Shown one piece after another: positions 56,040 to 64,000 of a DNA stretch of 64,000 bases (position 1 is the stretch's first letter; each line of letters starts with the position of its first letter). The notes under the pieces were generated by a model that was not told the origin of the DNA, did no database searches, and worked only from the letters and a program-made list of their open reading frames with translations. The translations under genes and the position numbers were made by a program. The DNA comes from Malaya genurostris. Lineage: Eukaryota > Arthropoda > Insecta > Diptera > Culicidae. The DNA is taken from the NCBI RefSeq assembly GCF_030247185.1, contig NC_080572.1, positions 156,119,080-156,183,079 on the forward strand, in the 5' to 3' direction.

Positions 56040-56633
56040 TTGCCGTTTCAACCTTCCGAGCGAACAGACGTGATTTGGATTTACTGCGAAAGCATTGAAA
56101 ACCAGTTGTGTGTGTGTGATAAAGTGGTCGGACGATATTGTGTGATAGACAATAGTGCTTTTCCTCTGACAGGTTTTTTTTCGCATTATATAATAGAACA
56201 GTGCCTTATTGTGAGCGGTCGATCGAAACGGTACCGTTAGCCGGTTATTGTTTCGCCGATCAAGGCCAAGTGTGCGGATTATAAACAAGCGGCCATTGTT
56301 GCCTGTGTCGATTGTGATCGAACATTGAAGTGAAGTGATACCGTTAGTCCATACAAACTATAAACAGTTTATTTGTGCCTTTTCCTCGGTGAGGTTTTTT
56401 GCACCTTCGCACCGAACCGTTAGCTGGTGCTTTGTGCTTTTCCTCGTAGAGGTTTTTTGGCATCAATTGAAGTGGCAATCGACCAAGAGCAGGTCTTGGC
56501 GACCGTTCCTTGCAACTGAACAACAAGCTAAGTATTGCTTTTTTCTTTATTCTGCCCTTATTACAGTTTATTGTTGCATCCCTTTTATAATTTACCACTT
56601 GCCTAAATATAACCTCGTGCTACAGTAAGCACA
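56040..56633 (+). promoter_or_regulatory. I-A 5' UTR with repeated CCTC-N3-GAGG modules
   Basis: Three related modules: TTTTCCTCTGACAGGTTTTT (about 56159), TTTTCCTCGGTGAGGTTTTT (about 56381) and TTTTCCTCGTAGAGGTTTTT (about 56441). Each of the last two forms CCTC/GAGG hairpins followed by T-runs. ACCGTTAG recurs before them (56231, 56341, 56418). I elements use an internal promoter in this region; no TATA box is seen. The modules are also in I-C but not in I-B. Confidence 0.6.
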
Positions 56634-57986
56634 ATGAGTCCTCCCCCTCCAGACGAAGAAATGAAGACGGATCCTAATCCGCCTGTTGTTGACAGTAATA
56701 AAACCCCCCGGATTAAGGAATATTCCGATGAACCCTCGCTATCGACCGGTCCATATGTGGTGTACTTCCGGACCAAATCTAAAGATAAAGCCTTGAATTT
56801 ATTGACATTAAATAAGAACCTGACGTCACATTACCCGACTATCACACAAATAGAAAAAATGCGCTCCGACAAACTCAGGGTCTCGTTGACCAGCTTAAAG
56901 CAGGCTAATGAGATCGTTCGAAATGAGCTCTTTACGCGGGATTATCGCGTATATGTACCAGCCCGCGAAGTCGAAATAGACGGCGTGGTCACAGATGCAG
57001 GTTTGACTTGCGCAGACATTCTTGAGCACGGGGTTGGCGGTTTCAAAAACCCCTTACTCAAGAATCTGAAGATACTGAATTGCAAACGCTTGCATTCAGT
57101 ATCGATCGCCGAGGATGGGTCAAAATCTTATCCTCAATCGAACTCGTATCGTGTGACCTTCGCTGGTTCGGCTTTGCCAAATTATGTCCTTCTGGACAGG
57201 GTTCGTCTACCCGTACGTCTCTTCGTGCCGCGGGTTATGAACTGTACTAATTGCCAGCAATTAGGACACACAGCCTCCCATTGTGCGAATCGGCCCCGTT
57301 GTTCGAAGTGTGGAGAGCGTCATGCGGATGGCTCTTGCGGAAGAGACATTGAAAAGTGTCTCTACTGCAGTGAGGGTCCGCATGATCTCTCAGCATGTCC
57401 CACCTACAAATTGCGTGGAGATAAGCTAAAGCACTCTTTGAGGGAACGCTCCAAGCGCACATTTGCAGAAATGCTAAAGAGTGCTACACCACCAAGCCCA
57501 TCTGCAAATCCCTATGCTTGCTTGTCAACAGACGAGTGCGATTCAGACGACCCTCTCGAAGGCACATCTTCGGCCATCCCTCGTAGCAACAGGAAAAGGA
57601 GAAATATTTCCTCTCATAAGCTACCTAGTAAGGGTTCGAAGGTGGCCCTTGAGGGGCCTCCAAAAGTAACAGCTAATGGTAGTGTTAGTAAAACACCGAA
57701 GCAAAGAATAGCTCCTGATCTAGAAAAACTGAGATCTGATAAGGAGTTTCCAACACTTCCTAAGACAAACAAAAACTCAATTGCCCCTAAAGACCAGTCA
57801 AAGAATCAACCAAATGCTGGATTTATTAAATTCTCTGATATAGTGGACTGGATTTTTAAAACTTTCAATATCTCTGACCCCTTGAAAGGTATTTTGATGA
57901 CCTTTGTACCCGTAGCTGAGACGTTTTTGAAACAGTTGACTGTAAAATGGCCCCTTCTTTCAGCGATTGTATCCTTCGATGGCTAA
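56634..57986 (+). CDS. I-A ORF1, intact gag-like protein (450 aa)
   Basis: ATG 56634 to TAA 57984-57986. The N-terminus is acidic and Pro-rich, followed by an RRM-like domain (residues about 40-105, VVYFRTKSKDKALNLLTLNK) and YRVYVPAREVEIDGVVTDAG. Zinc knuckles lie at residues about 203-255 (CTNCQQLGHTASHC, CSKCGERHADGSC, CLYCSEGPHDLSAC). A Ser/Lys/Pro-rich linker leads to a hydrophobic conserved tail (FIKFSDIVDWIFKTFNISDP to LSAIVSFDG). It is expected to bind element RNA and help deliver it to the target. The last codons overlap the ORF2 start (ATGGCTAA). No damage seen; it could still be made and act on related copies. Confidence 0.88.
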   Translation: MSPPPPDEEMKTDPNPPVVDSNKTPRIKEYSDEPSLSTGPYVVYFRTKSKDKALNLLTLNKNLTSHYPTITQIEKMRSDKLRVSLTSLKQANEIVRNELFTRDYRVYVPAREVEIDGVVTDAGLTCADILEHGVGGFKNPLLKNLKILNCKRLHSVSIAEDGSKSYPQSNSYRVTFAGSALPNYVLLDRVRLPVRLFVPRVMNCTNCQQLGHTASHCANRPRCSKCGERHADGSCGRDIEKCLYCSEGPHDLSACPTYKLRGDKLKHSLRERSKRTFAEMLKSATPPSPSANPYACLSTDECDSDDPLEGTSSAIPRSNRKRRNISSHKLPSKGSKVALEGPPKVTANGSVSKTPKQRIAPDLEKLRSDKEFPTLPKTNKNSIAPKDQSKNQPNAGFIKFSDIVDWIFKTFNISDPLKGILMTFVPVAETFLKQLTVKWPLLSAIVSFDG

Positions 57987-60900
57987 TTTATCCAATGAGG
58001 TCAAGGATTTGATCACTGTTTTACAATGGAATTGCAGAAGTATCATCCCAAAAATTGATTTCTTCAAACATCTATTATATACCACGAATTGCGATGCATT
58101 TGCATTGTGCGAAACTTGGTTAACTTCTGAAATATCTCTCAACTTCCACAATTTTAATATTATTCGTTTGGATCGAGAAACCCCCTTCTGGGAATCAAAA
58201 AGTGCTATTCCTTTTATCGAATTAACCTCCTCTCGATACCAGGTATTGAAGTTGTCGCATGTCATGTTACAATCAAAGGTAAGGACCTTTGTATTGCTTC
58301 CATCTACATTCCCCCTAGAGCCTCGGTTGGGCATCAGCGGCTCAGTGATATCATAGAACTCCTTCCCGCACCAACGTTGGTTTTAGGAGACTTTAACTCA
58401 CACGGTACGGGATGGGGTTGTCTTCATGACGATAATAGATCAGCTATGATCCATGATATTTGTGACAACTTCAATATGACAATATTGAATGCGGGAGAAA
58501 TGACACGGATTCCTGCACCACCAGCAAGACCAAGTGCGCTGGATTTATCCCTTTGCTCGACATCGCTACGGTTGGATTGCAAGTGGAAGGTAATCCCCGA
58601 TCCCCACGGTAGCGATCATCTACCTATCGTAATTTCAATCGCCAACGGATTAAGACCATCGGAGACAATCAATGTTTCGTATGACCTCACACGAAATATT
58701 GATTGGAAATATTACGCAAATTCGATGTCTGAGAAACTGGAAACAACACAAGAACTTCCTCCGGAGGAAGAGTACACGCTTTTGGCTGGCTTGATTCTCG
58801 ACTCCGCGATCCAAGCTCAGACGAAACGTGTACCCGGCGCGAAAACTAACATCCTTCCTCCCAATCCGTGGTGGGACAAAGAGTGCTCATCACTGAACGC
58901 GGAAAGATCTTTAGCATTCAAAAAGTTCAGAAAATATGGAACACCTGATAATTATAGAAATTACGCAGCGCTAGATAAGCAAATGAAGAACTTAGTTAAA
59001 GCGAAGAAACTAGGTTACTGGCGACGGTTTGTTGACGGATTAACAAAAGAAACATCGATGAGCACTCTTTGGAACACAGCCCGACGAATGCGAAACCAAA
59101 ACACCACGAACGAAAGCGACGAATATTCCAACCGTTGGATATTCGATTTCGCTAAAAAAGTATGTCCAGACTCTGTTCCGGAACAGAAGATCTCCCGCGC
59201 CGCGACATCAAATACAAACGAAACACCTTTTTCGATGGTAGAGTTCTCACTTGCGCTCTTGTCATGTAACAATAAGGCCCCGGGGTTAGACAGAATCAAA
59301 TTCAACTTGTTGAAGAATCTGCCTGACACCGCCAAAAGACGCTTGCTGAATTTATTCAACAAGTTCCTCGAGGGTAATATTGTCCCACACGACTGGAGAC
59401 AAGTGAGAGTTATCGCCATTCAAAAACCTGGGAAACCAGCCTCCGATCACAATTCGTATCGGCCGATTGCTATGCTTTCCTGTATCCGGAAGTTGTTCGA
59501 AAAAATGATTCTCTTCCGTCTAGACAATTGGGTCGAAACTAATGGCTTTCTTTCAGATACACAATTTGGTTTCCGCAGGGGTAAAGGAACGAACGATTGT
59601 CTTGCGTTGCTCTCAACCGAAATTCAAATGGCATTTGCTCGTAAAGAACAAATGGCATCAGTATTTCTAGACATCAAGGGGGCTTTTGATTCAGTTTCTA
59701 TAAATATCCTACCTAAGAAGCTGCACCAGCATGGTCTTTCGCCGGTTTTGAACACCTTTTTATATAATCTATTGTCCGAGAAACACATGTATTTCGCACA
59801 TGGTGATTTGTCGACAATACGATTTAGCTACATGGGTCTTCCTCAGGGCTCATGCTTAAGCCCCCTTTTATACAATTTTTACGTAAAAGATATCGATGAA
59901 TATATCAACACATCTTGCACGCTAAGACAACTTGCCGACGACAGCGTTGTGTCCATTATAGGATCCAAAACTGCCGATCTGCAAGGACCATTACAAGATA
60001 CACTCCACAACTTGTCCACGTGGGCTCTTCAACTTGGTATCGACTTCTCTACGGAGAAAACTGAGCTGGTTGTATTTTCAAGGAAGCGAGAACCAGCACA
60101 ACTACAGCTTCAACTAAGGGGTGAAACCATAGCTCAGGTCTTCACATTCAAATATCTCGGGGTCTGGTTCGACTCCAAAGGCACCTGGGGATGTCATATT
60201 AGGTATCTGAAACAAAAATGCCAACAGAGAATTAACTTTCTTCGTACAATAACCGGATCATGGTGGGGTGCCCACCCAGGAGACCTGATCAGGCTGTACC
60301 AAACAACGGTATTGTCCGTAATGGAATATGGATGCTTCTGCTTCCGATCCGCCGCGAACACCCATTTCATTAAACTGGAAAGAATTCAGTATCGTTGTTT
60401 GCGTATTGCCTTAGGTTGCATGCAGTCGACTCATACGATGAGTCTCGAAGTGCTTGCGGGCGTCTTACCGTTGAAAAATCGATTCTGGGATCTCTCATAT
60501 CGATTGCTAATCCGATGCGATATCTTAAATCCGATGGTGATTGAAAACTTCGAAAGGCTTGTCGAGTTCAATTCTCAGACCCGTTTTATGTCCTTGTATT
60601 TTGATTACATGGCTCAGAATATTAATCCTTCTTCGTTTGTTTCCAACCGTGCTTATTTCTTGGATACTTTTGATTCTACTGTGTTTTTCGACACATCCAT
60701 GAGAGAAGAGATTCGTGGAATTCCGGATCAAGTGCGCCCTCAAGTGGCCCCAAATATTTTTTATAATAAATTTAGAACAGTCAACTGTGAAAAGATGTTT
60801 TACACTGACGGATCAAACATCAACGAGTCCACAGGCTTCGGCATCTTCAATCAGAACATCACCGCTTCGTACAAACTCAGTGATCCGGCTTCAGTTTACG

Positions 60901-61646
60901 TCGCAGAATTAGCTGCTATTCAGTACACCCTCGAGATCATTGAAACGTTGCCCAAAGACCATTACTTCATTGTCACGGACAGTCTAAGCTCAATAGAAGC
61001 TCTCCGGGCAATGAAGCCAGAAAAGTATTCCCCATATTTCCTGGGGAAAATACGGGAACACTTGCGATCTTTATCTGAACGGTCTTATTCAATATCGTTA
61101 GTCTGGGTCCCTTCACATTGTTCCATTCCGGGAAATGAAAAGGCAGATTCATTGGCTAAAGTGGGCGCATTAGAAGGTGATAATTATGAAAGACCAATCT
61201 GCTTCAATGAATTTTTCAGTATTTCTCGTCGAAGAGCACTTGAAAGTTGGCAAACTTCATGGAGTAATGACGAACTGGGACGATGGCTACATTCCATTAT
61301 CCCTAGGGTATCGACGAAACCTTGGTTCAGGAGGATGAACGTGAGTCGCGATTTCATTCGTGTTATGTCTCGGCTCATGTCTAATCACTACACATTCAAC
61401 GCACATCTTCGGCGTATTGGGGTCATGGAGAGCGGTCTCTGCACCTGTGGCAACGGTTATCAGGACATCGAGCATGTCGTATGGTCATGTGTGGGGTATT
61501 GTGACGCCAGGTCTGTTCTAAAGGACTCCCTCAGGGCCCGAGGTAGACCACCTGATGTTCCGGTTCGAGATGTGTTGGCGAGTCGGGATATATCATATAT
61601 GTTACTCATATATAAATTCCTTAAACACATTAATATACAAGTGTAA
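57979..61646 (+). pseudogene. I-A ORF2, one 13-bp deletion from intact
   Basis: ATG 57979 overlaps the ORF1 stop. The endonuclease starts VLQWNCRSIIPKIDF and CETWLTSEISLNFHNF. At about 58178-58195 a 13-bp deletion, compared with I-C, shifts the frame; the other frame is then open to 61646, more than 1,089 codons. It shows GDFNSHGTGW, GSDHLPIVIS, RT motifs QKPGKPASDHNSYRP, FLDIKGAFDSV (about 59660), MGLPQGSCLSPLLYN (about 59832) and LADDSVVSI (about 59930), all with catalytic residues kept. RNase H has YTDGS (about 60799), AELAAIQY, TDSLSSIE and GNEKADSLAK. A C-terminal CTCGNGYQDIEHVVWSC motif follows. Only the deletion disables it. Confidence 0.92.
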
Positions 61647-62274
61647 TCTGCGTTAGTTACCCCTGTTCCTCGACTGATGCTATAAAGAAACTCCACCCAC
61701 AGGTTCGACACTAACATCCGCCCGAATCTCCCCATCCCTCGTCTGTCCACCATCTTCATTGGAACTAACAAGATCTTTCTGCTGTCACTAAATTTTCTGC
61801 TTCCCCCTCCCACGTTCTTTCACCATCTCGATGTCAACTAATTAGATCTTTGTCGTTCTTAGTCATTTTGTTCCCATATCCCCTTTTTACTCTGTTCTCC
61901 GTAATATTTACTTCTTTGTATTTTTTTTTCTCATTTTCCTCCGTAACATCATCATCATTGCCCACGGACGGCCGCTGTAGTCTATGAGATGAATATGGGC
62001 CACCCGCCTGGTTTTCGTAGCCTGGGGGTGTCCCCCGCGAACCCACACGGACAGAAAAAAGCGGCTAATACCAAGATACTTACCAACGTGTTACATTCAG
62101 TACGCCGGCCGGTGCCGATAGCCAGCTGAAGGCGGGATCTACCAAAGTCATTACATTATCTTAATATACTATCCTAGATTTAAGTTATTTGTTAATTAAA
62201 ATTAGAAAAAGCCCTTGGCATCTTAGAGCTTAAGCAGTGTGCCTTAATAAATTATATAATCGAAAAAAAAAAAA
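61647..62274 (+). other. I-A 3' UTR and poly(A)
   Basis: About 630 bp. Pyrimidine-rich first half (CCCTCGTCTGTCCACC and similar), then GTCCCCCGCGAACCC, and an AT-rich end with AATAAA (62246-62251), TATATAATCG and A12. Long minus-strand frames here are not genes. Confidence 0.8.
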
Positions 62275-62287
62275 CACCTGCCAATCA

Positions 62288-62560
62288 GAACGCGTTCTAA
62301 GCAAGAGAACGAAATATCTGCTGCTGTACAACAAATCGTCCGGGAAAAATGTTCCGAGAAGTGGTGAATATCGCAGTGAGTTCCTCAATTTGGTCCTTGT
62401 GAATGCTAGAAACGAATCCCTACAACATATTGATAGTTTCTTTCAATAAATAATGCAAATCCGAAATGAAATAATCGACATTAAAATTCTATTTTTATAG
62501 CCGTTAGGACCGCCCATTAGTGAAAAAGCTACAAACGAAATCACATAAAAGGAAATCTCT
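62288..62560 (-). repeat. Repeat family H, copy H2
   Basis: Host DNA that I-A landed in: GCCAATCAGAACGCGTTCTA (CCAAT plus an AACGCGTT palindrome), then H blocks GAATGCTAGAAACGAATCCC, CAAATCCGAAATGAAATAAT, GGACCGCCCATTAGTGAAA and GCTACAAACGAAATCA. On the minus strand, AACGGCTATAAAAATAG near 62500 is TATA-like. The 70-codon frame at 62237-62449 runs through poly(A) and is not a gene. Confidence 0.65.
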
Positions 62561-62589
62561 TAACAAAAATTCAATCAGTTTGGATTCTA

Positions 62590-63130
62590 TCGCCACTGCG
62601 AGCAGATGTGTTTTGTGTCGTCTGCACAGCTAGTTTCGCTTTCGACAAGAGCGATTACGTCACAGCTGCCAGTCATTAGCATTGGAAAAAAAAAACAACG
62701 GTGGAGAGCATTGCACAAAATCAGCCGTTCTAATGGCTCTAAAAGTTTTCTAAAGAACTATTAGGATTTGTTGTTCGCAAATCATAGGGAAATATCCTCA
62801 GTTTACTGCAAATCTAGAACAGTTTGGTTAGATTTGTGCACATTTCGCTGTGTGAAACTCATAGTAAACGAGATCAAGTGAAGCCTTCTTTGTTTTTGCG
62901 AAAAATGTTCCAGAGTTTAATGTCGTAGAGAATTACGCAATTTGACCTTTCTGAATGCTAGAAACGAGTCCCTTCAGCATATTGATAGTTTCAATAAATT
63001 ATGCAAATCCGAAATGAAATAATCAACATTAAAATTCTGAATGCGAATATTTTTATAGCCGTTAGGACCGCCCATTAGTGAAAAAGCTACAAACGAAATC
63101 AGGTAGAAACAAGCCTCTCAATAAAAAGTG
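62590..63130 (-). repeat. Repeat family H, copy H3, joined to a G-type end
   Basis: 62940-63115 repeats the H2 blocks about 560 bp further on. 62705-62790 (CAAAATCAGCCGTTCTAATG, GCTCTAAAAGTTTTCTAAAG) matches the far end of G2 (about 18385-18455, minus). So families G and H share a segment. AGCC-N8-GGCT in it is a short stem-loop vaguely like a histone mRNA 3' end; that is only a resemblance. Confidence 0.6.
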
Positions 63131-63920
<790 letters not shown>

Positions 63921-64000
63921 AAAAAGTAAATATTATATTTCCTGTTGTACTGCGACGAAAGAAGAGCATAACTTACACTGCGAAATCAACTGTTATAGAT

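Larger units (their letters stand above)
56040..62274 (+). mobile_element. I-type non-LTR retrotransposon I-A, near-complete
   Basis: About 6.2 kb from CATTGCCGTTTCAACCTTCC to a poly(A) of 12. It is flanked by CACCAGCCAATCA (56027-56039) and CACCTGCCAATCA (62275-62287), a 13-bp target duplication with one mismatch. It has a 5' UTR (to 56633), ORF1 open, ORF2 with one 13-bp deletion in the endonuclease and otherwise open through RNase H, and a 3' UTR with AATAAA. The RNase H domain and zinc-knuckle ORF1 place it in the I group (MosquI-like). It appears to be the youngest large element in the window. Confidence 0.92.

Noticed and set aside
59015..59419. 134-codon minus-strand frame inside I-A ORF2
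   Set aside because: Shadow of the RT frame; the same shadow appears in I-B and opposite I-C because the proteins are homologous.
62690..62740. Histone mRNA 3' stem-loop
   Set aside because: The stem has only four pairs and the loop sequence does not match the histone consensus; kept only as a resemblance.

Overview
The window looks like a transposon-dense intergenic stretch of an insect nuclear genome, most likely a mosquito (Culicidae). The evidence is content: Jockey-, I-, CR1-, RTE- and R1/LOA-type non-LTR retrotransposons, a Pao/BEL LTR element, several Tc1/mariner lineages (DD34D, DD37D, DD41D), a TTAA-flanked MITE, and a dispersed repeat (about 330 bp per unit in its tandem block) that I associate with mosquito genomes. 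Species cannot be named from this. I found no host protein-coding gene, rRNA or tRNA gene. Nearly every coding frame is a broken transposon frame.

Layout, left to right. 1-1.4 kb: AT-rich DNA with one promoter-like site. 1.47-4.76 kb: 3'-truncated I-type element I-C (minus). 4.77-4.98 kb: (TA)n. 4.98-6.45 kb: Jockey fragment F (minus) split by a MITE. 6.7-10.55 kb: minus-strand patchwork of an R1/LOA-like RT (split by a TTAA MITE), a Jockey ORF1 piece and a CR1-like PHD-ORF1 element. 10.87-12.7 kb: repeat family G, then a Pao/BEL remnant. 13.0-14.1 kb: (TG)n and tandem S repeats. 14.29-18.36 kb: Jockey-D1 (minus). 18.36-19.69 kb: a second G copy full of tandem repeats. 20.5-22.7 kb: RTE-1. 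23.74-24.09 kb: long-inverted-repeat MITE. 24.3-27.6 kb: Jockey-E. 29.17-36.10 kb: Jockey-D2 with target duplications, carrying a DD37D-type MITE and a 2-kb insert. 36.4-47.3 kb: a CR1-like element split by a complete I-type element, I-B (39.2-45.3 kb). 47.3-50.4 kb: SINE-like piece, two (TA)n tracts around a 196-bp repeat, and a dead mariner. 50.4-53.6 kb: RTE-2 and a DD41D transposon. 54.2-55.3 kb: G copy with a TATA promoter and an in-frame 42-residue tandem-repeat ORF. 56.04-62.27 kb: near-complete I-A with a 13-bp target duplication and poly(A). 62.3-63.1 kb: two H repeats. 63.8 kb: (TTA)n.

How the parts relate. Each autonomous non-LTR element had an RNA-binding zinc-knuckle ORF1 and an endonuclease/reverse-transcriptase ORF2. 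In both the I family and Jockey-D the ORF2 start codon overlaps the ORF1 stop. All ORF2 copies here carry deletions, frameshifts or stops, but ORF1 of I-A and I-B is open from end to end. Nesting gives a relative chronology: the CR1-like element is older than I-B, Jockey-D2 is older than its DD37D MITE, Jockey-F and the R1/LOA copy are older than their MITEs, and an S repeat is older than the mariner. The least conventional object is the G family at 54.2-55.3 kb: a TATA/Inr promoter placed just before an open frame of 126-bp repeats, with a diverged relative at 18.4-19.7 kb.
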